In this document: piece by piece, positions 8,509 through 18,349 of the stretch
Layout: each line of letters begins with the position of its first letter
Position numbering within the stretch: the stretch's first letter is position 1
Assembly (NCBI GenBank): GCA_016711285.1
Contig: JADJTG010000002.1
Location: 558,001-622,000, forward strand
Origin: Sphingobacteriales bacterium
GTDB lineage: Bacteria > Bacteroidota > Bacteroidia > Chitinophagales > UBA2359
Length of the DNA: 64,000 bases
Direction of reading: 5' to 3'
The notes under the pieces: model-generated
Database searches by the model: none
The model's input: the letters and a program-made list of their open reading frames with translations, nothing else
What the model was told of the DNA's origin: nothing
Translations under genes and position numbers: made by a program

Positions 8509-8910
8509 ATGATTTCTCTTATGATTTTTATAGCAAAAATACTTACGGCTTTGGTAGCATTAGAGCATTTATATATATTGTGGTTGGAGATGTTTGCGTG
8601 GGAGAGTGCCGGCAAAAAAGTTTTTAAAGGAGCTATGCCCGACCACATGTTTGCCGCTACCAAAAGAATGGCAGCGAATCAGGGCTTGTATAATGGCTTT
8701 CTGGCGGCGGGTTTGCTGTGGTCTTTGTGTATCAGCGATGCCTTGTGGCAAAGCAACGTAGCCCTGTTTTTTCTCGTTTGTGTAGTAGTGGCGGGGATTT
8801 ATGGGGCATATAGTGTCAGTCGGCGTATTTTCTTTACACAGGCGGCACCGGCATTGGTGGCATTGGCAACAGTGTTGTTGGCACGGATTCAGATGGGGCA
8901 GGTTTTCTGA
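8509..8910 (+). CDS. DUF1304 membrane protein
   Basis: A 133-residue protein with four hydrophobic segments. It begins with a membrane helix containing the ALEHLYILWLEMFAW stretch typical of DUF1304. It continues with NQGLYNGFLAAGLLW and ends with a membrane helix before GQVF. Size and motif order agree with the family of small inner-membrane proteins of unknown role. It is divergently transcribed from tex and stands alone. Confidence 0.8.
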   Translation: MISLMIFIAKILTALVALEHLYILWLEMFAWESAGKKVFKGAMPDHMFAATKRMAANQGLYNGFLAAGLLWSLCISDALWQSNVALFFLVCVVVAGIYGAYSVSRRIFFTQAAPALVALATVLLARIQMGQVF

Positions 8911-9002
8911 AAAAAAATGCTTCATCGTGTAAACTTTCTGAAATTTTATGGTCTAAAACATGTTTTGACTTTTTAAAACAAAAAAACACAAAAAAATAAA
9001 GT

Positions 9003-9710
9003 ATGAAGAATTTATTATTTTCGGCTTTGATGTTCTTGGGCGTATTGCAGTCTGCGGCTTTGTGGGCGCAAAAATCTCCTGAATTTCCTGAATATCAGTT
9101 GCCTGTATTTGAAGTAGAAGAAACGGAGCAGGATATGAGTTTGGGCTTGCAAAATGGTTTGCGTATGGAGATTCGCAACGTGAGTACCAAAGATATTGAG
9201 CGCGTATGGAAAGACGATATGAAAAACCGTGATGCCAAATTAAAAGATTCGCGCGGCGAAATTTCGGCTTTGGGTGCAAGTATCCTTACCGTCAGCCGCA
9301 GCAAAATGGACGTATATGCCAAAGTTGTAACTCAAAATGATGTACCTGCTATCATTGCTTTTTTTGATTTGGGCGGTAAATTTATTACTTCCGAAGAAAC
9401 TAAAACCGAATACGAACAGGCAGTGGCTTTTATGAAAAGTTTTGGTATGCTGATGGAAAATGTAGCCATTGAAAAAGAATTGGATACTGCCAACGGCGAC
9501 CTCAAAAAAATGGAAAAAGAAGGCGAAAAATTGGTAAAAGAAAACGAAAAATTGCACGAAGACATTAAAGATTGGGAAGAAAAAATCCGCAAAGCCAAAA
9601 TTGATATTGAAAAAAATATTGTGGATCAGGAAGGAAACAAACAACAAGTTGTCAATCAAAATTTCAAAATCAGCTGGATAAAAGATAAATTTAAAAAATT
9701 GAAAAATTAA
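9003..9710 (+). CDS. Exported coiled-coil protein of unknown function
   Basis: A 235-residue protein with a signal peptide (LLFSALMFLGVLQSAALWAQ). The globular part of about 130 residues includes an LGASILTVSRSKMDVYAKV region. The C-terminal 85 or so residues are charged and helical with heptad-like spacing (from LDTANGDLKKMEKEG through EKIRKAKIDIEKN), which should form a coiled coil. It is probably periplasmic. No family name is recognised. It is monocistronic, with a strong hairpin terminator 57 bases after the stop. Confidence 0.75.
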   Translation: MKNLLFSALMFLGVLQSAALWAQKSPEFPEYQLPVFEVEETEQDMSLGLQNGLRMEIRNVSTKDIERVWKDDMKNRDAKLKDSRGEISALGASILTVSRSKMDVYAKVVTQNDVPAIIAFFDLGGKFITSEETKTEYEQAVAFMKSFGMLMENVAIEKELDTANGDLKKMEKEGEKLVKENEKLHEDIKDWEEKIRKAKIDIEKNIVDQEGNKQQVVNQNFKISWIKDKFKKLKN

Positions 9711-9766
9711 TATTGCTCAATTTTTTTAAAATCTGAAACAGAAAAAGATTTTTTCGTAAAAAATAA

Positions 9767-9799
9767 AAACGGCTGCAAGTATTTCGCTTGCAGCCGTTT
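9767..9799. terminator. Bidirectional rho-independent terminator
   Basis: A perfect 13-bp stem (AAACGGCTGCAAG against CTTGCAGCCGTTT) with a 7-base loop and A/T-rich flanks lies between two converging genes. Confidence 0.9.
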
Positions 9800-9831
9800 C
9801 TTTTTATTCTGTAAATGCTGTTGTTCTTTTA

Positions 9832-11202
9832 CTATTGCACCGCTAATTTTATCACCTGACTTGTACCTGTTTCGTTTTGCATACGAACCCAATACAAACC
9901 TGCCGGCAACTGTGTCGTATTTATCGGTACTTCCTGCATCGTGTTCGCTGCGCTGCCTTCGTATAAATGCTGTACTATTTTTCCTTGTATGTTGTACAAT
10001 TCAATTACAACACGTTTGCCCCCTTCTTCAGCCGAAAACCGCAAAGTGCTGTTGCCACGACTCGGATTCGGAAATACTTGCAACATCAAAGGTGTCGGTT
10101 CTTTTGTGGCAGCGATGCCTGTTGCTGTTTGTTGGTTTTTAACGGCAACAGCGGGTGTGGGTTTATTGGCTGCCGGTGCGCAACCTGCAATCATCGCCGT
10201 AAAATCGCAGGAATCCTGTGCCCAAAATCCGTCTGTGAGGTCAATATAGTTGGCGGCATCATAAATAACGGCTGCCGTGCCACTCACCGTATTATTGGCG
10301 ATTATATAATCCGATACCTGTTGCGTGAAAACTTGTGTGCCTAAAGCATCGCTCAAAGTAGCCGTAGCAGGGCATAGTGGCGGCGCGGGTGCTGAAATGA
10401 TTGCTACATAATCTTCTGTTTCGCCGTAGTCGTAAGTGCCGCAGGCTGCACCCTGTGTATTGTAGCGCATCACCACACGAAGGCGGGTGCTGCCGATGAT
10501 GGTAGCGGCGGGCACTGTTAAAGTTCCTGAAACGGCAGCATTGCTCGTACCGCCAGAGCTATACGCCAACTCGCCGCTATCGCTGAAATCGCCATCGTGG
10601 TTGTAGTCAATGTAAATAGTCCAGTACTCAGGCCAGGTTTGACCCGAAAATTGCGGTGTGAGTGTAAGCGGATAGCTTGCACCTTGTTCCAAAGAAACGG
10701 TGAGATTATTGAAAAATATATAGCCGCCGTTGGCTCCGCTGGTATTGCTGAAATCTCCTATCTGAACGCCGCCTATCCATTCATCAGTTACCGTTTGTCC
10801 CAGCGATGAACAATAAGACCTTAGATATATGCTATAATCCTCTACTTCACCATAATTAAATATTCCGCAAGAAGGGGAGAGGGTGTCATAGCTCATCGCT
10901 ACACGCAGGCGGGTGCTGTTATCAGTAAGGTTAGCGGGTACAGTAAAACTACCACTTACATTATTGGCAGTAGGAATAGCTTGTTCGAACACCAGCTCAC
11001 CACTGTCATCAAAAGTATAATTGCTGTTATAATCTATCCACATTCGCCAGTTTTCTGCTGGTACCGCCAAAGAAAGCAGGTTTAAAATAAAAAGAATAAG
11101 TATCTCCGATAACCAAAGTATCTGAAATAGACGTAAAATCTCCATACCCCCATTGCTGCCCGAAGCATTTTGGATAGCAGCTATTTGTAGGAATCTATCC
11201 AT
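9832..11202 (-). CDS. C-terminal part of frameshifted T9SS metalloprotease (GEVED and sorting domains)
   Basis: This frame continues the protein encoded at 11181-13163; its nominal first 50 residues are out of frame. True coding resumes at about 11060 with PAENWRMWIDYN. It contains the end of one GEVED domain and a complete second one (both with GEVEDY/GETEDY signatures and WIDYN or YIDYN strands). A Cys-bounded segment (LTDGFWAQDSCDFTAMIAGC) follows, and then a type A T9SS sorting domain (VFPNPSRGN through LPAGLYWVRM). The GEVED repeats probably bind or orient the enzyme at the surface. Interruption by indels is discussed in the findings. Confidence 0.8.
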   Translation of the reverse strand: MDRFLQIAAIQNASGSNGGMEILRLFQILWLSEILILFILNLLSLAVPAENWRMWIDYNSNYTFDDSGELVFEQAIPTANNVSGSFTVPANLTDNSTRLRVAMSYDTLSPSCGIFNYGEVEDYSIYLRSYCSSLGQTVTDEWIGGVQIGDFSNTSGANGGYIFFNNLTVSLEQGASYPLTLTPQFSGQTWPEYWTIYIDYNHDGDFSDSGELAYSSGGTSNAAVSGTLTVPAATIIGSTRLRVVMRYNTQGAACGTYDYGETEDYVAIISAPAPPLCPATATLSDALGTQVFTQQVSDYIIANNTVSGTAAVIYDAANYIDLTDGFWAQDSCDFTAMIAGCAPAANKPTPAVAVKNQQTATGIAATKEPTPLMLQVFPNPSRGNSTLRFSAEEGGKRVVIELYNIQGKIVQHLYEGSAANTMQEVPINTTQLPAGLYWVRMQNETGTSQVIKLAVQ

Positions 11203-13163
11203 TCATAAGTAGCATCTGTTCCCTGCAAAGTACAATATCCTGCGGAAGAACAGGCATAATTGGCACTCCAACCCGTAGCGTTTACATAGGGGTCGGAGGT
11301 AAATGAGATGTACATTTGATTAGATGATGAAATCAATGTGGGTGGCAGACTTGTTCCTGAATAAGAGCCTAACAAGGGGGCAGAAGCATCTATTCCGTTA
11401 TATACGCGCACAAAATCGTAAGAGGCTTCGGTATCAAAGGTGGTAAATGTTAGGGCAATTACTGTTCCCGAGTCGGTTTCTATTGCCCACGAACAATTCC
11501 ACATATCGCCGTAGTTGGCACTGCCGCTGCCATCGGTGATAGTTCCTGTGCAGGCGGTCAGTGGTAGGTTGCCCGAGCAGGGACCATTGCCCGAAGTACC
11601 CGTAGCTACGGTGATATTTAATGATTTGGTAGAGCACCCGCAATCTGTTGTACAGGTTTCCAAAATAACAGTATAAGTGCCGTTGGCAGTATATGTATGG
11701 GTAGGCGAGGCATCAGTAGAGATATTACCATCGCCAAAATTCCAGTTGAATGAGGTGGCATTGGTAGAGGTATTGATAAAACTTACCGTTAAATCTGTGA
11801 AATTATAAGTAAAATTAGCGGTTGCTATTGCTCCGGTGGTATTGAGGCAAGATACGGCACATACGCGGTCGCGCATGAGCGTGCCCGGTAATACTCCGAA
11901 GCCGTTGTTTAAATTGATGCCGTAGCTTGTGAGGTGACAATAGCTCATCACCGTGCCGCCATTGGTGGGTGCAGGACCGCCACTGCAAGTAGTAGTGCCG
12001 CAGGTTTCAGTGGTGTAGCAATTATCGATGGCACCGCCGGGCCAACAACAACTGTGTGTGTGCGGCGATGCTACATTGTGTCCGGTTTCGTGTGCTACCA
12101 CCATCACTGTCCATGAATAGGTCGGAAAATTTTGGTACGAATTGCTTATATTGCTGTATGCATGGCGATAATATACATCGCCGCAGAGCGCATCTAACCA
12201 CGCAATGCCGCCGTGTCCATTACTTTCGGTAGAAAGCAAATGCGCCAAATCTCCATTAAAAGTGCTTACATTGCTTGAAAACTGATTGAGTACTGCACTC
12301 GAACTTGTACTGGGATAAGTATCTGCCGTTGTCCATACATAAATTTCAGAAATGGCGACCGTCATATTATCATTTTGATAAATGGTAGCTACTGCATTAA
12401 AAAATCCACTTACATAATTATTTACATTGGTGGTGTTGCTGCCATTATCCAGATACATTTTATTGTCACACTCAAAATAAATATTCACTGTTTTACAGAT
12501 AGCGGCTTCGCAGTCGGCTGATTTTTCAAAAGCGGGCAACAATGGAAAGGCACCGCCTTGCCCGAAAGTGTTGTCATCGCTGCCGCAATCAAAGTTGTTT
12601 TTTATCAATAAATCTTTTTCGTAATAAAAAACAAGTGCTTTGCTGTTGCCCACATTGCCCAATACCATATTGCCGTCTTCGACGGTAGCCATTACTCCTA
12701 TCACTTGCCCATTTGCAAAAAAGCTGATAGCCGCCATAGAGTTGTCGTTGCCTTTTACGATACCGCGATAATATAGCCCCGCTTTGTAGGGTACATTGCG
12801 CTCGCCATAAGCGGTGCGCTCGGTACTGAGGAATTCTTCTGCTAAAGGATTGGCTCTGAAAAGCTCCAATACTAAGGGTTTGCCGGAAGTGGTAGGAAGT
12901 GTGAGTTCCAAACCATAAGGCGATTGCTGCAATAAATCTTCCAAAGCGACTTGATTGAGTTGTAAAAAAGTGGCTTGACTCACCATTGCCGACACATCGG
13001 GCGGCGTGGCGATGTACGGGCTGAAAGGTGTAACCTTCGGTAGTGCGCCACTTTCTTTGAGTGTGCTGATTTGCCGAGCCACAGGGCGCAATGATTGGGC
13101 GGCGACAAATTGACTGCTCCACAATAGAAGCAGACAGAGCGAATAAAAAATGTACTTTTTCAT
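11181..13163 (-). CDS. N-terminal part of T9SS zinc metalloprotease (reprolysin-like, PKD, CUB)
   Basis: The protein starts with a signal peptide (IFYSLCLLLLWSSQFVAAQ) and a propeptide. A metzincin catalytic domain follows, with HETGHNVASPH at residues 358-368 (HExxHxxxxxH zinc site) and a Met-turn at MSYCH (about 406-410). A PKD domain (about 450-530, NWNFGDGNIST) and a CUB-like domain (about 543-640, YDFVRVYNG) come next. The frame ends within the first GEVED domain at DSYK-stop, and the remainder lies in 9832-11202. Secreted by T9SS, it should degrade extracellular protein. Without frame correction it would lack its sorting tail. Confidence 0.85.
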   Translation of the reverse strand: MKKYIFYSLCLLLLWSSQFVAAQSLRPVARQISTLKESGALPKVTPFSPYIATPPDVSAMVSQATFLQLNQVALEDLLQQSPYGLELTLPTTSGKPLVLELFRANPLAEEFLSTERTAYGERNVPYKAGLYYRGIVKGNDNSMAAISFFANGQVIGVMATVEDGNMVLGNVGNSKALVFYYEKDLLIKNNFDCGSDDNTFGQGGAFPLLPAFEKSADCEAAICKTVNIYFECDNKMYLDNGSNTTNVNNYVSGFFNAVATIYQNDNMTVAISEIYVWTTADTYPSTSSSAVLNQFSSNVSTFNGDLAHLLSTESNGHGGIAWLDALCGDVYYRHAYSNISNSYQNFPTYSWTVMVVAHETGHNVASPHTHSCCWPGGAIDNCYTTETCGTTTCSGGPAPTNGGTVMSYCHLTSYGINLNNGFGVLPGTLMRDRVCAVSCLNTTGAIATANFTYNFTDLTVSFINTSTNATSFNWNFGDGNISTDASPTHTYTANGTYTVILETCTTDCGCSTKSLNITVATGTSGNGPCSGNLPLTACTGTITDGSGSANYGDMWNCSWAIETDSGTVIALTFTTFDTEASYDFVRVYNGIDASAPLLGSYSGTSLPPTLISSSNQMYISFTSDPYVNATGWSANYACSSAGYCTLQGTDATYEWIDSYK

Positions 13164-13403
13164 ATAATAAATCTGAGGTTAGGGGCTTTGCGAACGGAGT
13201 AAATGAGTATCAAAAATAATAAAATTGTATAAGTATTTTAACACTAATTGTCTGGTGTGTTTTATTTGCTCTATATTTTTTTTATTAATTATTTGAATAC
13301 CAATATTTTATGATAAAAAATAAAATATAATTACTTGATATGCAATGGAAACGGTGCATTGTTTTTTTATAAATAATTTAATTTACAAAAGATGGGATAA
13401 GTT

Positions 13404-14603
13404 TTAATTTTTTTGCAACAAAGCCATAAAAAACCCGTCGCCCTGGTGCGTGTGCGGGTAGAGGGTTTGTTGTTGCAATAAACAGAAGTCGGGGTTTTGG
13501 CTCAAAAAATGCTCTATTTGTTGTTCATTTTCGGAGGGCAAAATGCTGCAAGTGGCATATACCATTTTTCCGCCACTGCGCAACATTTTACTGTATTCCT
13601 GTAAAATTTCTTTTTGTATGTTTCGTACTTGCCCGATAAAATCGCTGTTGAGTTTCCATTTGGTGTCGGGATTGCGGCGCAGCACCCCCAAACCGGTGCA
13701 GGGCGCATCTAAGAGGAGGCGGTCTGCCGAGTTGTGCAGCCGTTTGATGGTTTTGCGGTTTTCAATGGTACGCGTTTCTATACAAAAAGCTCCGGCGCGC
13801 TTGGCGCGTTTGCGCAGCTCTTCCAATTTGTAGGCTTCGGTATCCAATGCAATAATCTGCCCTTTGTTGTGCATCAGTGCCGCCAGATGCAGTGTTTTTC
13901 CGCCTGCACCAGCACAGGCATCAATCACGCGCATACCCGCTTGTACATCTAACAAAGGGGCTACCTGTTGCGAAGCAATATCTTGAACCTCAAAATAACC
14001 CGCCTGAAAAGCCGCACTTTTGAATATATTTTGCCGCCGGAGCAGTTGCAACGTATGGTCTTTGCCGATGCGCATACAAGAAATTTGGCTCGCCTGAAGT
14101 TGTTGTAGCAAATGTTCGGGCGATATTTTTAAAGTATTGCAACGCAATTGCACGGGTGCGCTGCTGTTTAAAGCAGGCAACAATTCGTTCCATAAAGTTG
14201 CCCCCAATTCCTGTTCGCAGAGATGATCCAAAAAATCGGGAATCGACTCGCGCACAGCGCGTTGTGTTGCCAACTGCCGGTGGCGTGCTTGCAGTGCTGC
14301 TGTATCTAAGTGCTTCCATATATCCCAATGGGGCAGCGGCTGCTCCGATAAAATATACTGAACGGCGAATAATTGCAGCCAGTCGTTGCGGTGCTGCGGC
14401 ACAGTATCCGCCACTTCCCACAGCAAGCGCGCATAGCGCAATATGTTGTAGGTATTTTCGGCAATGAAGGCGCGGTCGCGGGCACCCCACTTTGGATTGC
14501 TGCGCAAGCATCGCTCTATTACTTTGTCGGCGGCTTTGTTGTCGTTGAATATTTGGTACAAATTGTCGGCAACAGCCTCTACTAGATTGATGTGGAATTT
14601 CAC
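13404..14603 (-). CDS. RsmB/NOL1-Nop2-Sun family RNA cytosine-C5 methyltransferase
   Basis: A 399-residue protein starting at GTG (14603). The N-terminal 140 residues form a helical RNA-binding domain like that of RsmB (ERCLRSNPKWGARDRAFIAE). The AdoMet-binding domain shows VIDACAGAGGKTLHLA, then IALDTEAYKLEEL. The two cysteines of this class are present: Cys302 in DAPCTGLGVLRRNPD and the catalytic-type Cys352 in YATCSILPSENE. The likely product is m5C in 16S rRNA, but the family also includes other RNA targets, so the exact position is not assigned. Confidence 0.88.
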   Translation of the reverse strand: MKFHINLVEAVADNLYQIFNDNKAADKVIERCLRSNPKWGARDRAFIAENTYNILRYARLLWEVADTVPQHRNDWLQLFAVQYILSEQPLPHWDIWKHLDTAALQARHRQLATQRAVRESIPDFLDHLCEQELGATLWNELLPALNSSAPVQLRCNTLKISPEHLLQQLQASQISCMRIGKDHTLQLLRRQNIFKSAAFQAGYFEVQDIASQQVAPLLDVQAGMRVIDACAGAGGKTLHLAALMHNKGQIIALDTEAYKLEELRKRAKRAGAFCIETRTIENRKTIKRLHNSADRLLLDAPCTGLGVLRRNPDTKWKLNSDFIGQVRNIQKEILQEYSKMLRSGGKMVYATCSILPSENEQQIEHFLSQNPDFCLLQQQTLYPHTHQGDGFFMALLQKN

Positions 14604-14736
14604 GGGCGGCAGAAAAATAAAAAACGAAAGATGAATTTTTTTAACAGATGATTGACGGTCAGTTTCTTTTTAAAATAAAAAATATTTTTTGAAAGAAAAT
14701 ACAATAAATATGGGCGGCTTTGTGTGCTTACAATAA

Positions 14737-15726
14737 CTACCCGAAAATATATTTATCAAAGCCATTTTTATATTTTACATACACAATAGAACCCACCGCA
14801 AACAGTAGCATCGAAACGAGCAAAACAGGATATGCCCAGCGTATTTGCAATTCGGGCATATATTCGAAATTCATTCCATACACACCCGCAATAAAAGTAA
14901 GCGGAATAAATATGGCAGAAATTACCGTGAGCGTTTTCATAATCTGGTTCATTTCGTAGCTCAATTGCGACAAGTGCAAATCTAATAAATCTTTGAGCAT
15001 CTCTCGGAAGGTATCAAAAGAGGCGTTTAAATAATAAAGGTGGTCATATACATCACGAAAATAGTGCAGCGTAGATTTGGAGATGAATTTTCCCGGCTCA
15101 TTACGCATTTTTCCTACTTCATCGCGCAGGGGTACTACATATTTGCGAAATACATTAATCTCTGATTTTAGTTCCGTAATTTCGCGTATTATACTGCCTG
15201 AAGGCTCGGCGAGTGCTTTTTCTTCCAAATCTTCGATAGCATCTCTCAAAAACTCCACAATTCTCATATAGTCATCTACCACCGAATCCACCAAACGATA
15301 CAACAAATAATCCGCTTTTTGCCTGCGTATTCTGCCCAAATTGGCTTCTATGCGGTGGCGTACCTCATTGAATACATCGCCTTCGCGCTCCTGAAAAGTG
15401 ATTACATAATTTGGACCTAAAATAAAACTGATATGCTCTATCAGTATTTCGCTGTTTTTGAGGTCTATTTTCAGCATTTTAAGGTTCAAAAAATAATGAT
15501 CATCAAAGGCTTCAAATTTGGGTAGCTGGCGGATATTGATGATATCCTCTATAATTAAATGATGAATATCAAAATATTTGGCAATCGCTTCTACCTCTTC
15601 CAAGTTGGTGGGTTCTATATTCAGCCAATTCACATAGTCCGGCAGCAAAAGACTGAATAGGTTTTCTACCTGCGCTACCTGATGATTTTTGAAATCTGTG
15701 TCATTGTATTGAATTAGTTGTATCAT
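14737..15726 (-). CDS. corA: CorA-type magnesium/cobalt transporter
   Basis: A 329-residue protein with the usual CorA build. It has an acidic cytoplasmic N-terminal domain, long helices (about 150-260) and two C-terminal membrane helices. The pore signature GMN is at residues 284-286 (GVYGMNFEYMPEL), directly after the first membrane helix (VISAIFIPLTFIA). The C-terminus is basic (KNGFDKYIFG). It forms a pentameric inner-membrane channel for Mg2+. It is a single gene, with a promoter-like box about 26 bases upstream. Confidence 0.93.
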   Translation of the reverse strand: MIQLIQYNDTDFKNHQVAQVENLFSLLLPDYVNWLNIEPTNLEEVEAIAKYFDIHHLIIEDIINIRQLPKFEAFDDHYFLNLKMLKIDLKNSEILIEHISFILGPNYVITFQEREGDVFNEVRHRIEANLGRIRRQKADYLLYRLVDSVVDDYMRIVEFLRDAIEDLEEKALAEPSGSIIREITELKSEINVFRKYVVPLRDEVGKMRNEPGKFISKSTLHYFRDVYDHLYYLNASFDTFREMLKDLLDLHLSQLSYEMNQIMKTLTVISAIFIPLTFIAGVYGMNFEYMPELQIRWAYPVLLVSMLLFAVGSIVYVKYKNGFDKYIFG

Positions 15727-15751
15727 ATTTTGAATAAAAAAAGCGACTTCG

Positions 15752-15759
15752 CAAAGATA
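15752..15759 (-). promoter_or_regulatory. Putative -7 box of the corA promoter
   Basis: TATCTTTG on the minus strand fits TAnnTTTG and lies about 26 bases upstream of the corA start. No clear TTTG -33 element is seen. Confidence 0.35.
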
Positions 15760-15993
15760 AAGTTTTAGTACGCTTACTGTGTACTTGTTTTTAGAAAAGG
15801 TGAAGGTGTTTTTTTATCGCACAAAGGCAGGGAGGGTGTTTTGTGGGTGATAATGATGCTTAAAAAAGCTACCTGTTATACAGTAAAAAAATAAAATCTA
15901 ATTAAAAATATCACGAAAATACAAGTTGTGAGTCGCTAAATACGAAATTAGCACATAAATTGTAGGTAAAAACAGAATACAAGCAGTTAAAAT

Positions 15994-16025
15994 TTTGAAA
16001 ATCCTTTATAAAAGTTCTATTTTTG
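15994..16025 (+). promoter_or_regulatory. Putative Bacteroidota promoter for ppiD
   Basis: TTTG at 15994-15997 and TATTTTTG at 16018-16025 are separated by 20 bases, the spacing expected for the Bacteroidota sigma-A consensus. The ATG follows 52 bases later. Confidence 0.6.
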
Positions 16026-16077
16026 CACTCTTGATTATAAAAAATAATTTTTTAAACTCCAATTATATTGTACACCA

Positions 16078-18192
16078 ATGGGTATTATTACCTCTATTCG
16101 TCAAAATGTAGGACTGCTGGTAGGGCTGATTGCCGTTGCCATTCTGTCGTTTTTGTTAATGGATATTTTTAGCGGTCCCGGAGGACGCGCGCAAAGCGTC
16201 AATGTTGCCGAAATCAATGGAACGCCCGTTTCGGCACAGGAATACCAGCAAATTACTAACCAAGCCTTGGTAAATGCACAACGCATGCAACCCAATATGG
16301 ACAATGCTACCCGCTTGCGCGTTCAGGAACAGGCGTGGCAGCAATATCTGCGCGATAAACTCGCCCAAACAGAATACGATGAATTAGGACTGGCGGTAAA
16401 CGGTGCTGAACTGATGGATTTATTTACAGGAAAAAATCCACACCCCAGCGTAAAAAACGAGCCTACTTTCCAAAACCCTACCACCAAACAATTCGACCCC
16501 GAACTGCTTAAAAAATATGTTCGCTCTTTCAGCGGCGGCGACCTGCCCGCAGAAGAAACAGCACAACGCCGCACCGTGTGGGCGCAATTTGAAAAAGGTA
16601 TCGCCGAAACTCAATTGCGTCAGAAATATACGGACTTAATTAAAAAAGGTATTTATGTGCCTAAATGGCAAGCACAAATGGTCAATGAAAATCAAAACTT
16701 TAAATCTACTTTTGATTATGTATTTGTGCCTTATACCACCGTTGATGATTCACAAATTGCTTTCAGCGACAGCGATTTGAAACAATACCTCAACGCCAAC
16801 AAAGAAAAATTCAAACAAAAAGAAGCGGTATCCGTCAAGTTTGTTGCTTTTCCTGTAAAACCTTCCGATGCCGACAAAAAGAAAGCCGAAACTTATGTAA
16901 ACGGTTTGTTGGGTGAGTTCCAATCTACCACCGATGATTCTACTTTCATCGCTCGCAATTCTGATACACCTTTTTCCAAAGGATATTTCACCAAAGCCGA
17001 ACTCAACGGCAAAGGTTTTGATGGCGAAAGTATCATGAATGCTCCTTTGAAAACATTGTTGCCCGTAGCAAGTGTGGATAATCAATATGCCGCTATAAAA
17101 GTATTGGATCGTGCCACTGTGCCCGATTCTGTGAAAGTACGCCATATTTTGCGTCGCATAGATGCCGGCACCGATGCTGCCAAAGCCAAAGCCACCATTG
17201 ACAGTATCTTCACTGCTATCAGCAGCAAACAAACTACTTTTGACGAAGCCGCCAAAGCGATTTCGCAAGATGGCTCGGCTTCTAAAGGCGGCGATTTGGG
17301 CTGGGTGAAAAAAGGAATGATGGTAGCTCCTTTTGAAGAAACCATTTTCTACGGAAAAGGAAAAGGCGTGTTGCAAAAAGTAATGACTCAATTCGGCTGG
17401 CACTTGGTAGAGGTAACCGAAACAGGAATCCCCCAAGCGGCTGCCAAAATTGCCGTATTGAGCCGCGATATTGCCGTGAGTACCGAAACTACCGGTGCCA
17501 TTTATGCTCAAGCCAACCAATTTGCAGGAACTAACCGCACTCAGGAGGCTTTTGATAAAGCTGCCACCGCCGCTAATCTTACCGTGCAAAATGCCGCCGA
17601 CCTCAAAAAAGGTGATTATATGATTCCGGGTTTGGGTGCTAATGAGTCTGTTATTGCTTGGGCATTTAAAAATCCGGTGGGTACGGTTTCTAATGTATAT
17701 GAAGTGGAAGATAAATACGCCGTAGCCGTAATTACCGACAAAAAAGAAGAAGGATATGCCACTTTGGACAATGTGCGCGCCCAAATAGAAACAGAAGTGA
17801 AAAAGGAGAAAAAAGCAGAAAAAATATTGGAGCAGTATAAAGGCAAAGCCGGAAGTGTACAGGATATTGCTACTGCTTTGGGACAAACGGTGCGTAGCGT
17901 ACAGGAAGTTTCTTTTGATGCTCCTACGGTTGCCGGTTTGGGACGCGAGCCTAAAGTGCAGGCTGCCGCTGCTATTTTGGAACAAGGAAAAACTTCAAAA
18001 CCTATCGTTGGCGACCAAGGTGTGTATGTGATTGAAATTAAAGAGCGCAAAACTACACCTTCAGAAATGGATTATTCGCCTATTCAGTTCAATGAAGCCA
18101 ATTCGCAGCGCGGTCGCGTAGATTTTTCGGTGTTTGAAGCCCTCAAAAATGCCGCAAAAATCACGGATACCCGCTACGACGTTTTTAAATAA
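16078..18192 (+). CDS. ppiD: PpiD/SurA-type periplasmic peptidyl-prolyl isomerase
   Basis: A 704-residue protein with one N-terminal membrane anchor (about residues 10-32), no signal cleavage site and a SurA-like chaperone segment (VAEINGTPVSAQEYQQITNQ). A PpiC-type parvulin domain lies at about 355-465 (VKVRHILRRIDAG, then GGDLGWVKKGMM and FGWHLVEVTE). A second, degenerate helical region follows and the protein ends at DTRYDVFK. This is the PpiD arrangement: a membrane-tethered foldase that helps exported proteins after Sec translocation. It fits a genome rich in outer-membrane and T9SS cargo. A strong terminator follows. Confidence 0.88.
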   Translation: MGIITSIRQNVGLLVGLIAVAILSFLLMDIFSGPGGRAQSVNVAEINGTPVSAQEYQQITNQALVNAQRMQPNMDNATRLRVQEQAWQQYLRDKLAQTEYDELGLAVNGAELMDLFTGKNPHPSVKNEPTFQNPTTKQFDPELLKKYVRSFSGGDLPAEETAQRRTVWAQFEKGIAETQLRQKYTDLIKKGIYVPKWQAQMVNENQNFKSTFDYVFVPYTTVDDSQIAFSDSDLKQYLNANKEKFKQKEAVSVKFVAFPVKPSDADKKKAETYVNGLLGEFQSTTDDSTFIARNSDTPFSKGYFTKAELNGKGFDGESIMNAPLKTLLPVASVDNQYAAIKVLDRATVPDSVKVRHILRRIDAGTDAAKAKATIDSIFTAISSKQTTFDEAAKAISQDGSASKGGDLGWVKKGMMVAPFEETIFYGKGKGVLQKVMTQFGWHLVEVTETGIPQAAAKIAVLSRDIAVSTETTGAIYAQANQFAGTNRTQEAFDKAATAANLTVQNAADLKKGDYMIPGLGANESVIAWAFKNPVGTVSNVYEVEDKYAVAVITDKKEEGYATLDNVRAQIETEVKKEKKAEKILEQYKGKAGSVQDIATALGQTVRSVQEVSFDAPTVAGLGREPKVQAAAAILEQGKTSKPIVGDQGVYVIEIKERKTTPSEMDYSPIQFNEANSQRGRVDFSVFEALKNAAKITDTRYDVFK

Positions 18193-18221
18193 AAATAAGA
18201 TAATATTTTTTTCAATAAATA

Positions 18222-18262
18222 AAAAACAGCCTTGTCGGTATTATCCAAACAAGGCTGTTTTT
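18222..18262. terminator. Bidirectional rho-independent terminator
   Basis: A perfect 14-bp stem (AAAAACAGCCTTGT against ACAAGGCTGTTTTT) with a 13-base loop and a long T run, between converging genes. Confidence 0.9.
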
Positions 18263-18349
18263 TTTATTTTTATACTTTCTTAAAAAAATATAAAAAGATG
18301 TATATTAACGACAATAAAAAATATTACTACCTGTTTTTTTTATAAAATT

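Larger units (their letters stand above)
15727..16077. other. Intergenic region with divergent promoters
   Basis: This 351-base AT-rich gap separates the divergent corA and ppiD genes. It holds promoter-like boxes for both sides. No open reading frame, repeat or structured RNA was recognised in the rest. Confidence 0.5.

Noticed and set aside
16750..17985. 411-residue open frame antisense to ppiD
   Set aside because: It lies wholly inside the well-supported ppiD gene, has odd composition (many Phe, Tyr and His), and no start context.
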